Shown here: positions 46,676 through 58,275 of the stretch, in pieces
Numbering within the stretch: the first letter of the stretch is position 1
How the letters are laid out: every line of letters starts with the position of its first letter
Source: Cytidiella melzeri
Taxonomy: Eukaryota > Basidiomycota > Agaricomycetes > Polyporales > Irpicaceae
NCBI GenBank assembly: GCA_022592445.1
Contig: JABYQR010000090.1
Coordinates: 62,001-126,000 of the forward strand
Direction: 5' to 3'
Length of the DNA: 64,000 nucleotides
The notes under the pieces: model-generated
The model's input: only the letters and a program-made list of their open reading frames with translations
What the model was told of the DNA's origin: nothing
Database searches by the model: none
Made by a program: the position numbers and the translations under genes

Positions 46676-47325
46676 TTAGCGTAATTTAGTTTTTGACTTA
46701 GCTAATTCCCGCAAATGATCTGCTAAGCTCTTATATCCCTCTTTATTTGTTCCCCACTTGGGTGGTACCCAAACCATGGGCTCGGGAAAGGAAGGTGGGC
46801 GAACATGAGAGGGGGAATTGTGCTGGTTGGATGGGCCACTGGTCGGTGGAATAGCAGGTTTGTTGGAATTGTCAGCCCTCTTCCACTTTTCTGCACTCTC
46901 ATCTCCATTGTTGTATGCCAGGTTTCCACCCACCACATCTTCTGGCACAACCTCTGACACCCCAGCTTCATTTTCTGCATATGCCCGCAGTTGCAGAACT
47001 CCAGCATCATTGCGGACAAAGGCTTCTTGGTGATGCAGCCCTTGCTTGTTCAGCTTGCTGTCAGGCTGACTGTCTAGACTGGAGAAAGATGGTCAGAAAA
47101 ATCTTTCATTGACAATGTAATATGAAGCTCAAGTACTCACAGCAAACTTCCAGAGTCAGGTTGCAAGGGTGTGGTGGAAACAGAGCGATGGAGGATTGGG
47201 TGCTGTCCTGTGCTCAACTCCTCAGGGATGGCAGGGGGTGGATTGCCAGATCTGTCCTTGCTGTACGGTAGGGCAGACACCGTGACAATGGCAACAAACA
47301 ACACAAGGGTGGATGAGAGGCGCAT
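46676..47325 (-). CDS. Small secreted cysteine-free protein, paralogue 2
   Basis: Two exons (47325-47141, 47078-46676; intron 62 nt at the same codon and phase as in paralogue 1) encode 195 aa. Residues 1-18 form the signal peptide (MRLSSTLVLFVAIVTVSA), shorter than in paralogue 1 by an internal deletion. The mature protein begins LPYSKDRSGNPPPA and has no cysteine. Shared blocks are LSTGQHPILHRSVSTTPLQ and LDSQPDSKLNKQGL. The C-terminal half differs: acidic, then Pro-rich (PSFPEPMVWVPPKWG) and a basic helix-like end (KSLADHLRELAKSKTKLR). The unequal divergence, with a conserved N-terminal half and a variable C-terminal half, is typical of rapidly evolving secreted proteins. Function unknown. 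Confidence 0.75.
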
Positions 47326-47390
47326 GATGAGCAAGGATTTAGGATGGTGAAAGGTGATATGGAGAGCAAGAAAGAGAGAGGGCAAGATAG

Positions 47391-47447
47391 CTGCAAGAGT
47401 AACTTCAGTATAATGACCCAAGGACAAGTGAGCAATGAGGTACTCAC
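47391..47447 (-). other. 5'UTR intron of secreted-protein gene 2
   Basis: 57 nt, donor CCG|GTGAGT and acceptor CTTGCAG|CTATC, matching the intron in paralogue 1 in length, place and exon flanks. Confidence 0.65.
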
Positions 47448-47514
47448 CGGCCTGCGCTTGAAGAGTTGTGGAAGATAAGGTATGAGGGCTTGGGGATGGT
47501 GGAAGGGGGAGTGC

Positions 47515-47520
47515 TATATA
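47515..47520 (-). promoter_or_regulatory. TATA box of secreted-protein gene 2
   Basis: TATATA, preceded on the minus strand by CCCATTGGC, an inverted CCAAT-type element. Confidence 0.55.
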
Positions 47521-47526
47521 GCCAAT

Positions 47527-47690
47527 GGGTAGCAACAAACACAGCACCCACACAGGAGGCAGAGTTGCAATTGATCATGAACAAAAGATTTGGTTGTCGA
47601 GTGGCATGGCTCATTATACTCCAAAAGGGTTAGCACCTTGGCCCCCTGTTAGAGATGTGTGATTCGTGATCAACAAACTTTTTTTTTTGG
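47527..47690. repeat. Upstream module of secreted-protein gene, copy c
   Basis: Same module as 42150-42360 and 42371-42553, present once here and more diverged; contains CACACAGGAGGCAGAGTTGC and CACCTTGGCCCCCTGT. Confidence 0.7.
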
Positions 47691-47699
47691 CCACAGCAT

Positions 47700-49600
47700 C
47701 TAGTCTCAAATCATGTTGTAACGTTTGGTCTCCATGTGCGGGAGAAGCCCGAGAACGTGGCGCCGGATGGTTAGAGGGAAGGAGCGGTGCGCGGCGGTGT
47801 GTCGGCCAATTCGGAAACGGATGCATCGGATGCCAGGGGACGACGCGGAACAGAACAGTGGTTTCGCTTCTTTCGGAGGAGAAAACCTCCGGGACAATAT
47901 AGTCACAGCAAACAATACTATTAATCGTTTCACAAAATGCAACTCGGACGAGCTCCTGAACGGTGAACAGTGCGAGCGGGACGCATCAGTGGCTGCATGC
48001 ATTGCTGGTGGCAACCAAGCTACTGTACAACCGGGACTTGTATGAATTCCGAACCTTGACGACACGCATCAGTTACTGTACACCCCCTAAGGATTGTTTG
48101 TAATACCACCACTGCATAGACAAGGAAGGCGTGTTTTACTGACTGGCAGTGAGCCGCTCGAGATGTACAATCTCTCTCCCTCCATTTCGCTCGCATGCGA
48201 CTCGCACCACCCCGAAACGACCCAGCGGCCGAAGCGCAAAACGCGATTTTTCAGACTCTTACAAAGCCCATTCGCAGCCACGACACTCGAAAAGGTTTGG
48301 CTTACATGCACAAGGGAGAAGCGTTCAGAAAGGAATCCCTCACCACTAAGTACATCCATCCTTTCGTCAGCCTACCATGAGAACAGAGACAGCGATTCCC
48401 GAGGCCAAGTGATTTTCTCGGCGTGGAAGATGAAGTACAACACGATAGGCGATAGCTCACACGACAGCGTCTGTTTACGTCGTACCGGAAAGCATGTTCG
48501 GATTCGCCAAGGATATTGTGCGGTTGAGCTCGGGTGTAAACATGGAGGAAATGGCAGATGCTGCTTGCCTACTAAAATAATGATAATACGGTGTGCTGTT
48601 GTGGGTTGGATTGCCTGCATGCACGAACGAGGGCCGCGTTGGATAATCGATTGCGTTGGAAGGGAGACGTACGGTAACTTACGTTTCTCCCGACGTGAGA
48701 CCGCTCCTTTCTGGGATAGCGAGTACGCGGCGCTTGCAGAGAAGGGAGGGTGGGTTGGTTGCCTGTAGTGCAAACCACTACATGAAACCAGCCTACTGCT
48801 GCTCCTTTGGAAAGTCACGGGGGGAATAGGGTTGAATGGGCCCGGAACGGCAGACGTGAGAAACGCGTTTTGTGGATCGATGCTTGGCTGCACCGCATGC
48901 ATTTGGGCGTACAGACGGGGGAGTTGAATCATCACCTGTTTCGGTTACTTTAGCAAGTGCAATGTGCTGCCGACGTGTGAGATCTGTGTAGAAAGATAGT
49001 GATTACGATGCTAGCGCACAGTCACTAGTGGATGCAACGGGATTCAGTTCAGTGACCACTACGCGCGCGCGAGATGACGGTGCAGAACGATGAGGTTGCT
49101 CGCCCAGCCATGAAATCGTCACCACGGTATCCTCGGAGCGGGCCAGCCAGCCAACGCTACTTGGTAGTTGGCTCACAGTACTGCGAAACATAAAGTTCAT
49201 CAGATGTGCCGAGTCAATGAAGTCGACGTATGTACCCGGTAAAGTAAAACTTTGAGTAGAACCCTATCGATTGAGATAGCTGAAGAAGTATGAAGGGGAG
49301 TCAGAACGGCCGGAGCCGTGGCTGTGGTGGTTGGTCGGTAAGCCATCTGTAAGCAAGTGAAGCTAGGCGTCAGTAGAGGGATGATACGAGGTGAACCGAC
49401 GTTGGATGAGAACAAGGTGCCCGCGGATGCAGCGAGTAGCGCCGCGGGTGTGATGGACGACGACGGCTGGAAGAGTTGCATGAGCCGAGGGTTTTTCGGC
49501 CTTCGAAGGCTGCAATGAGGAGCGGAAAGACGGACGCGTGAGCCCGGAGAAGTGCGCGATTGGTTCCGCGTTCAGAGTATTTTTAGGGAAATATGGATTT
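47700..49600. other. Intergenic or relic DNA, no supported gene
   Basis: 47700-48030 is a diverged copy of 45240-45480 (shared TCGGAAACGGATGCATCGGATG-like core and GAGCGGGACGCATCAGT). Frames at 48094-48768 (plus), 48372-48935 (minus) and 49200-49481 (minus, with an ATG and an Ala/Thr-rich product) are possible but show no family motif and no clear splice structure. Confidence 0.45.
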
Positions 49601-49605
49601 CCGAG

Positions 49606-49642
49606 TTATATTCATTAATATTACTATTATTAATGAATATAA
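49606..49642. repeat. Perfect AT-rich inverted repeat, 15 bp arms
   Basis: Arms TTATATTCATTAATA (49606-49620) and TATTAATGAATATAA (49628-49642) are exact reverse complements around a 7 bp spacer. Located about 35 bp upstream of a TATA box and 175 bp upstream of a start codon. Confidence 0.9.
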
Positions 49643-49675
49643 TTAAAGTGGAAAAGGAATCTAATCGGCGGCAAG

Positions 49676-49682
49676 TATAAAG
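49676..49682 (+). promoter_or_regulatory. TATA box of the gene at 49818
   Basis: TATAAAG, followed ~30 bp on by a pyrimidine-rich start-like stretch (CAATTTCCTCTTCTCACTC). Confidence 0.65.
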
Positions 49683-49817
49683 ACCTCGTTCCCCACACAA
49701 CATCAATTTCCTCTTCTCACTCTTCAACCGGTCCCTGTCCTCCAAATAAGGCTACCCCGGCCTTGGACTATATCAACCCCTTCGACACCAACCACCACAT
49801 CCCTCCCCCCCGCCGCG

Positions 49818-51044
49818 ATGTACGACAGACCTCCCTCCCGCTCCCATTCGCCCGCCGCCTCCGTCGTCGCTCTCTCTTCGGCGGCTGCACCAGCAAAGCG
49901 AACTCACTCGCCTCTCCCGCACATCTCCGTCTCAACCCTCCTGCCACACCACCACCACCACCACAACGCCAACTCTCGCCAATATTCGCCCCATTCCAAA
50001 CAAGCAGATGTCTCTCGACTGCTCGACCCCTCTTACGCCTCCTCTTCAACAGCTTCAGACAGCGACAGCCCGTCCCGTGCATACGTTGATCACCATGGTG
50101 ACATGCACGATCCCGACTATCGCGACTTCCCCGTCCTATCTGTGCCTCAAAAACGCTTCACGAGCCCCGTCAGACGGTCATCAGGGAACAAAAACCGTAG
50201 AAGCGCCAGCACACACTCGATCAACAGCTCGACGTACCGTACGTCATCGCCCGGCTCCTCATCAACCAATGTTATACGTGATCGTTACTCGACCTATCCT
50301 CTCGTTGCAAGACCAGACTGGGAACGAGATTGGGCCACAGAGTTGGATGAGAACGAGGACGAGGAGGTCGAGGTGGACTCTATCGTTGAGGACGAGGACG
50401 ACGAAGAATCTCAAGAAGCACATTCTCCGTTTTACTCCAGCACGGCTTCCAGCTCCACTGTGTCTTCACCGGCGCGCCGTGTGACTCTGCCGCCCTCCGT
50501 GACGTTCTCTGCATCCCATTCTCCTCTCAACTCTCAGCATCGTCCTGTGTCATACGTGGAGACGGTGCCTACTATGACTTTCTCCTTGACCAGCTCCCCT
50601 ATTGATTCGCTGGAGGAGGAAGAAATTCAGGAAGAGGAGGTAGAGGAGCAGATCAGCCCTTTCAGGGACGAGTCGTGCCCCAAGCATAAGGCCCAGAGCT
50701 TGCTGAAGAGAATAAATCTGAGGACGAGCTCGATGAACGACGGCTTCGACAACTACCAGTGCTCGGAGCGGTCTGCAGCATCGGAGGAGTTGGAGATGAA
50801 CACTCCACACAACCAACTACCGATTGCAAAGCGTTGCGACGATATTGCAGATGATGTGTACGTCATGTTCTTACTCTCATATCGCGACCGTTGTTGCTCA
50901 CCTTCGGTATCTTTCAGTCCTTCGTGCACAAATGTGTTTCGCATGCAGTGGCAAGCCCTGAGCCTTCGTCTGCGCTTCGGCGTGTTCCATGTGAAGCGCA
51001 GGATGTCGGTGTCGCCCATCCTGAAGAGGAGAAAGACGGTGTAA
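49818..51044 (+). CDS. Acidic Ser-rich protein, unknown function
   Basis: A single open frame of 408 codons from the first ATG after the TATA box (MYDRPPSRSHSP). Low complexity: Ser-rich throughout, a His run (LPHHHHHHN), three acidic clusters (DENEDEEVEVDSIVEDEDDE; EEEEIQEEEVEEQ) and an LLKRINLR basic helix. The C-terminus is more ordered (MQWQALSLRLRFGVFHVKRR ... SPILKRRKT). A likely intron at 50858-50917 (GTACGT ... TTTCAG, 60 nt) is divisible by three and lacks a stop, so the C-terminus is the same with or without splicing (388 or 408 aa). No domain recognised; a nuclear or regulatory role would be a guess from composition. Confidence 0.75.
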   Translation: MYDRPPSRSHSPAASVVALSSAAAPAKRTHSPLPHISVSTLLPHHHHHHNANSRQYSPHSKQADVSRLLDPSYASSSTASDSDSPSRAYVDHHGDMHDPDYRDFPVLSVPQKRFTSPVRRSSGNKNRRSASTHSINSSTYRTSSPGSSSTNVIRDRYSTYPLVARPDWERDWATELDENEDEEVEVDSIVEDEDDEESQEAHSPFYSSTASSSTVSSPARRVTLPPSVTFSASHSPLNSQHRPVSYVETVPTMTFSLTSSPIDSLEEEEIQEEEVEEQISPFRDESCPKHKAQSLLKRINLRTSSMNDGFDNYQCSERSAASEELEMNTPHNQLPIAKRCDDIADDVYVMFLLSYRDRCCSPSVSFSPSCTNVFRMQWQALSLRLRFGVFHVKRRMSVSPILKRRKTV

Positions 51045-53919
51045 GACAGCACTCGAATTCTTACGGCCATCGTCTCTCTATCATGCTGGGTTTACCTTCT
51101 CGCATCGCATATTCTAAGCACATACCCCCGCATTTCTGATCAATCCCAATTCCGCGACACCTTTACGACAGACAGCACAATGCTTTTACTACCTTTCACG
51201 TTTTGTTCACGTCTCGCTCTATACTGCACGGACTTTTTTTCATGACGCACGACATGTTTTATCGTTATGCCCTATCCTCATCTACCACACGCACATTCCG
51301 TAACAACTTCGCCATTCACATTCGATGACTGTTGCTTCATATTCATTTGAGCATGGCACACGCTTTTTTTTGGTTTTATTTTGGTTTTATTGCTGTCGCA
51401 TGCATGTTTCTCTTTGTACTTTTCTGCTCTTTGCACAAATCAAGTATCTCGTCGACAACTCTCTGGTATTTGTGTTGTCGGAAAATGGATGGCACGAACT
51501 TATAGTTTACCTACGAAAACTGATTCATCCGTCGGTCGTGTCAGCACGATTTGCGTGTTCCATGTTGCGCTGACAAAGGAAAAACATCAAGAGTAGTCTT
51601 CGTGAGCCCTAGGCTCATGCTTCAGTAAGCACAAGTTGGGGGGTTTTTCTCCGGAACCTAGACTGAAAAGCTTTTTTGTGGGATCGTTTTGTCTTCCGAA
51701 AATAAAACATATCTCAAAACAAAATAACACGAGTTCTAGTCCCTCTCGGATGCACACGCGGCATGCTCCTTTCCTTAAAGGCCAAACGAAAGGTGCCTGA
51801 ATACTGACCTATGCACAGGGTTTTTTTTTTCTCTTTCTCGTTGTCAATGTGCAACGACACAGGGGGGATTCACGAAAGAAAGGCGGGGGAGTTCTCACAT
51901 CCCGATTGGCTGGCGTATGTGTATCTGTGTTTGGCTTTTTTCCCGAGATGAAGCCGGCAAGTTTGTGGTGAATCAGTCGTGCTTACTGTAACCGGGATAG
52001 AGGTGAGTCAGGAGGAGATACTACTACTACACAGAGTTCGAAGTGGAATAAGTCCTAACTGCGTAACACAAGAACTTGTCGCCCCCGACCCTCCGATGTC
52101 CGCCGTCAAGTGAACGACGGACTGTATAACGATTTTTTATTTTATTATGTTTTATTTTTGCTTCCGTCCCCCCCTATTTTGTTTGTTCGGCGGTGGTGAG
52201 GTTAGCGGTTTCACGCGGCCGTCGTTCAATGACTCAAACAGGGGCTTCCACTCAGCTGCCTTAGGGATGGGGACGTTTGTTGTTAAATCCGAAACGCAGA
52301 CTACCACAAAGTTCGAAACGACTCGAACTACTACTCAATTGATCAAGCAGAAGGGGGCGACGGGGTGGGAGGATATGGAACTTTTCAACGAGGCTGTACC
52401 AAAGTGCAGTATTTTTAAAAGTACACAGCTCAGATGATTATTCCCGATTTCGAGGATAGCGGGGATGAGGAGGCCTTCACGACGCCGGCAAACCCTACAA
52501 CTCCTTAGTTCCGAGTCCATCTCGAAGGGAAGGAGGCTATGGCATAGAATTGGGCACAGCAAAAGCAGCCAGTGCTAACCTCCGCTGCGGACATCGATTG
52601 CGCAACGTGGCACTTGCAATTGTTGTTTTGCAGCACCGCACGTCGCGAGTCAGATGTTAGATATCATAGATTGGGTGCTGCGCTGGCGAATGGTGCAAGT
52701 TATAGATTGTGATACCTTGCCCCGCGAATGACTGGAAACGTGCGGGGGGAAAAGGGACGGACACATTTCTAGCACTAATAGTAGCCTCATCATCGTGTGC
52801 AAACACTCTGAGCTACTAACACGTGCTAAACATGAGCATGATTTCAGCGTGACAGTCGGAAATTGCTTACCCTTCGTGTGGCTGTTGACACCAAGTCCTT
52901 AGTTTGCCGTGGAGGACAATGAATGCATGTGGGAGACCCGGGTTAGGTTGCAGTTTGTTTAGGTTGCAACGTGGGCAATTGCAAGCTGTGCCCGCTGACT
53001 GCCAGTGGATAGGTCGGAGGAAGGGCAAGTCGCGGGTGTCACAGCACACAAGTTATCTAATCTTATCGCTGATACAGGGTTCATCCGAATGCCAAAAATC
53101 CTACCTGCAGCATGCATAAGTATTAGCAGAAAGGTTAGACGTAAAAAGGTTTTCAGCAACCATTTGCGAGTTCGCGACATAGCATCAGTAAATACACATC
53201 GTCGGCCCTTCACGCGCCCACAAAGACGGTTGGAGAGGGTGTCGTCCACGTCCACTACGAACGACGATCTGAGACTGTACATCTCATGCACGAGCGTTCC
53301 CAGCTAAAGCTACCTATCCTGTGCGATGGAAACCCAGGTTTGGTAACATTGCGGGGAGCGCAACCGCTTGAATCAGCGTCCCACGCCCTCCAGAGTCGTC
53401 GAGACGTGTATTATCTCGCGCGAGCATCTCGCGAATCTACTCCTGCTGTTGACGTTGTTCTTTAGCGGTGCTGTCGGTCGGTGGAGGTAGAGTATGGCGC
53501 GGGTGGGCATCGTTGGGAAGGGCGGGGCGTGATGTATTTTTAAGAATGCCCTAGAGCAGTGTCGTCGGTTGATGAATGAAGTGGCAGTATTGGCCATTGT
53601 CGAAAGTCCAGAGCTGCAGAAATTTGAGGGGCTTGTAGGCACCATAAAGCCGGCATTTGAGCCGTGTTATATGCTGCGAACGCGGCAACTGGCAAAGTTG
53701 TAGAACGCGGTATTTCATGGAGAGGGGTGCTAAGAATATTGGGGCCACGACAGGAGGAGACGCCAAAGAGTGAATCACAGCGCCGCCACTGGGACCTCTA
53801 GTTGGACGGACAGATAGATGCACGGATGTACAGAAACAAGTCATCGCCGTCCTTCGGCAGCGTTGCGGCCCCTCCCCGTCGTTGCACTCTGTCTGGCATG
53901 TCCGACGACCGCAGGTGAG
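51045..53919. other. Long intergenic region, no supported gene
   Basis: 51045-52140 is T-rich and probably holds the 3'UTR of the gene at 49818 and non-coding DNA. Frames at 52147-52437 (plus) and 52959-53291 (minus) are unsupported. A short (CGCA)n-type microsatellite lies at about 53929-53943, just past the right edge. Confidence 0.55.
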
Positions 53920-54414
53920 CTATTCGCACGCACGCACGCACGCCGCCGGTCTCTCCCAATCAAACCCGCCCAAACGGTGCCCGGACCTCGACTGAAGCAG
54001 CCGAGGGCGCTGTGGTTCAGACATGTCGTTGATGTTGACGTTCGATGCGGAACCATGAAGACGCATGGGTGCTCCAATGGATATCGTCCTGTGCCGTCCT
54101 GCGACAGAGGGATTAAGGTCGACGGCAGAGCTAGTGGACAGCACCGTAGGTTTGGATATCAAGCCGCGTGTAGGGGAGGGGGCCGCGGCTGCGCTTTGGG
54201 CTCGGTGCCGTTTGGACTTGAGAAATTTGGTCAGGGGATGATAGTTCGTACACCGGTGAGATACCTCGGTGGAGGTGGGGGCGGCGGTGTGAGCGATATG
54301 TACAGAGTCTGTGCGAGGATTCCATCTGAATGTTGGAGGGGATGAGCCCGCGGGTGGTTTTGCCGTGGTACAACCTTGCGGTGGCCATTGGCGAGACAGA
54401 GGAGGATTCGACAT
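53920..54414 (-). CDS. Possible small basic protein, weak
   Basis: An ATG-started frame of 164 codons (MSNPPLSRQWPPQG). Composition is Ser/Thr/Pro/Arg-rich with segments such as SKPTVLSTSSAVDLNPS and MRLHGSASNVNINDMSEPQ that look coding-like, but no family is recognised. The opposite strand also carries a long frame (53818-54345), so a chance open frame in GC-rich DNA is likely. Confidence 0.25.
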   Translation of the reverse strand: MSNPPLSRQWPPQGCTTAKPPAGSSPPTFRWNPRTDSVHIAHTAAPTSTEVSHRCTNYHPLTKFLKSKRHRAQSAAAAPSPTRGLISKPTVLSTSSAVDLNPSVAGRHRTISIGAPMRLHGSASNVNINDMSEPQRPRLLQSRSGHRLGGFDWERPAACVRACE

Positions 54415-54914
54415 CGTGATGAACGAAAGACTATTAGTATCTCTCTGGGCAGTGGATATCGAGGGACCAGCACGAGCTCACATCCAACTCATTATAAGCG
54501 GTAAGAGTTCTGACGCTATGGCTAGCCGAATTTGTTTTGCTTGAAACAAAAGCCTTGGAATATTGACAAGACCGCGGAATTGGTGAGAAGGACAATGCGC
54601 ACAATCCGCCACGTTTAGGAGCACCGGCCATGGCCATCGTGCCGATGGGCCTCAGTAACACGCCTGGTGGGCGAATGTAAGCCCAATGCGCACAGTGGCC
54701 TGTAAATACGGGCCAAACCGATTAAGCGGAGGACCATGGAGCAACGAAGATAACACACCTTGCCGCAATGTCTCGCAAGAACATCTATCCTCGCGGTGCT
54801 AGTTGTTCTTACCGTCTAGAGCCAATCCAGAACGTCATCTCGCACCTTCGGCGACGCAGTCACAACCAGTACTGACTGTATTATAAGAAGAAGAGATAGC
54901 ATACAAGGTGGTAT
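54415..54914. other. Intergenic, no gene seen
   Basis: 500 bp between the weak frame and the SF3b4 stop codon. A minus-strand frame (54434-54661, MAMAGAPKRGG...) could be an upstream exon of the weak gene, without real support. Confidence 0.5.
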
Positions 54915-56182
54915 TTACATCGGCTGACCTTGCATCGGCATATAGCCAGGCCCTCCAGGAGGTGGCGGCGGAGGCATCATAGGCATCATACCAGGCACAC
55001 CTCCAGGAGGCTGAGCAAAGCCTGGCGGCGGCGGTGGGATAAATCCAGCAGGAGAAAACATAGCAGGTGGCGCAGGCATACCCATTGGCATCCCAGGAGG
55101 GGGCATCCCAGCCATCATAGGCATAACAGCAGGCACTATGGTCTGCTGCGGAGTAAACCCAGGAGGGGGAGGTGGTTGTGCCAACGCACCGGCAAACTGG
55201 CCCTGGTAAGGGCCTTGGAAGCCTGGCATGGGGGGTCGTGCACCGAAAGCCATTGGTGCGGGAGGCGGACGGGCTGTGACCGGAAGAGCATTGTTTTTGC
55301 GGGCCTGTGCGGCGAGGAGACGTTCTGCGGGAGTACCGTGGCGTTCGCCTTTGCCTTCTTTTTTGAATGCGTACTGCACGGTGATGGCTTTGTTCATCAG
55401 AAACTGGCCGTTCATAGATTCAACAGCGGCGTCGGACGATTCGAAATCTGTGTAAGACACAAAGCCGTATCCTTTTGACTGCCCAGTACTGGGGTCACGG
55501 GCGATCTGGGTAACATTATCGTCAGTGACAGCTGCTCACGAGAAAGGGTATGTTTGACGAACTTTAGCGGTCGTAGCCATAACTCCAAATGCACTAAAAG
55601 TATCATATAGCAGTCGCTCATCCACGTTCTCGTCTAGGTTGCCAATGAACAGGTTCGCTCCCACGTCCAGTTGCTTTTTGTCCGATGATGCCTGCAAGAA
55701 ACGCACGTCAGCGACATATTTGGTAAAGAACAGAAACCGAACAGCAGTGGCATTCGAAAGTCACGCATGAGCACCCATTCCAGACACAGTAAACCTGTCA
55801 CGAACCTTGTTAACCCTAATTGGTTTACCCCAAAGCTTGATTTGGTTCATAATCTTACATGCATATTCCGCATCCTCCTCCGTTAAGAATTCACAGAAGC
55901 CATATCCTTGGTGCGCCATAGATATGCGGTCCTTTGGAAGGTGTACGTTGACTATGGCAGCAGCACTACAGTTAAGATACAATGCCAGAGACGAGTAGTT
56001 GGGATACTCACCGACTGGGCCAGCTTGCAGCATCAACTCCCAAACAAGTGCGTCGCTACACCGTTCATCGAGATTACCCTACAACAAGTGCTTCGCGTTG
56101 GTATGTGCTATGAAACTAGAGACCCAAGAACTTACGAGGTAAACGGTAGCCTCTTGGTTCCTGTCATCTTGTGGTCGAGACA
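54915..56182 (-). CDS. Splicing factor 3b subunit 4 (Hsh49/SF3B4)
   Basis: A U2 snRNP SF3b component with two RNA-recognition motifs that helps tether U2 to the branch-point region. The start at 56182 is [16 protein letters not shown], joined across an intron to [21 protein letters not shown] (RNP2 = VYLGNL). Then VNVHLPKDR, and RNP1 = [11 protein letters not shown]2 has [21 protein letters not shown] and RNP1 = [10 protein letters not shown], then [18 protein letters not shown]. The C-terminal ~120 residues are the expected Pro/Gly/Met-rich tail ([17 protein letters not shown]). Five introns are inferred, all in phase (e.g. 56079-56135; a donor at AACAAG|GTTCGT near 55810). Firm assignment. 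Confidence 0.95.
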
Positions 56183-56629
56183 TGGTCAGAGTTTCCAACT
56201 TGCAGCTTTAGGCGCCTACATCCAAAAGGCACGCGGCGAATTCCCACGAAACGTTTCCTTCACGGGTGCTTGATATGATTTCAGCACAAGCAAACATTAA
56301 TCGAGGCAACTGAGCATGTCCATCGAGGTCTTAAACGACGGGCATAGACACCCGCAAAACCCAATTCCGGCTATAGACTACAAAACACGAAGTAAAAAAA
56401 GGGAGTCAAAAAGTGGTGCATGGTAGACATATTCAACCCCCAGACCAGACGGCTAGGAAGAAACGACACAAAACTGATAAAGTATTGGCTTGTTGCGTGT
56501 AGGTTAATTTGAGCCGAGCAAGCAGATGAAAGAATGGGATATATCGATAAATCGTGATGACGGCGGAACATGACTGTCGTGAATGAAGTAGGACAAGCGC
56601 AGATATGCCTTGAAGAACGAGGTCATGTC
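56183..56629. other. Intergenic between SF3b4 and CDC42
   Basis: 447 bp; upstream region of the SF3b4 gene and 3' region of CDC42. Nothing else seen. Confidence 0.6.
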
Positions 56630-57450
<821 letters not shown>

Positions 57451-58275
57451 CTCAGCCTAGCTAGTCTATAGAGTCGAGTAGAGAGACTGTGGACGATTCA
57501 AAGAAGCGTCAGTGACTGTATGTTGAACTTTGAACATGCACAGGCACGCATGATGGGGTTGTTTGGCATGCTGTGATGCTCGCAGGCCGTAATCCGAGAG
57601 CTAGCAGGTTCGTGACACACGGTATGAGAAACCCACTTTGTGAGGAGACGTGTGGTAAAAGCAGTAGCAAACTTGTGAAAATCGCGTGTGAGGATGATGG
57701 TAAGTGCCAGGAGTGTTTTATGCACGGACGAGACCTCGGCTGAGGCAATCTATGTCAAGGCCTCCGTCACTTGCAAAGTGCGACTATTCGTGTGTACGAA
57801 CCTCTACACAGCAAACACTAGTCACTGCTTGGCACGTTGTCGGCGACGCTGGGCGAAGGAGCGAGAGAAGTGGTCGGCTGTCTTCAAGCTATAACGCCTA
57901 GTAACGAATATAGCCTTCACTGCCATTCAGGGAGAGCCTGCCCTAAATCAGCGCCACGCCTATCGGTAACAACGTGTATTAACCCTGATAATTAGAATTC
58001 GTAGTCAAGTAAGGAAAGTCTATTATGCCCATCACAACTACATATATATATATATTGACAACACCGTTATAAGGCACATCGCTATTCTACCATCATCACA
58101 GATTGTCGTAACCAAACCGTGTGTAGGATGATTCAATGCTCGGTGTAGTCCAGCATATGCTAGTGCTGTGGTCGATGCGCAAGGCTCACGTCTACGACCT
58201 ACATTCCATGTCATTGCAGTTCAACAAGTATGCTTGGCCTTCGTTACCGTCAGCCGGGAGGCTGAGAGAACCATG
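57451..58275. other. Intergenic, CDC42 upstream and WD40-gene downstream
   Basis: 825 bp. A (TA)n-type run, CATATATATATATATTG, lies at 58030-58046. No supported gene. Confidence 0.6.

Noticed and set aside
53818..54345. 175-codon plus-strand frame
   Set aside because: Overlaps another open frame on the opposite strand in GC-rich DNA; no motif or promoter.
54930..55478. 182-codon plus-strand frame opposite SF3b4
   Set aside because: Arg/His-rich shadow of the Pro/Gly/Met-rich tail of the real minus-strand gene.
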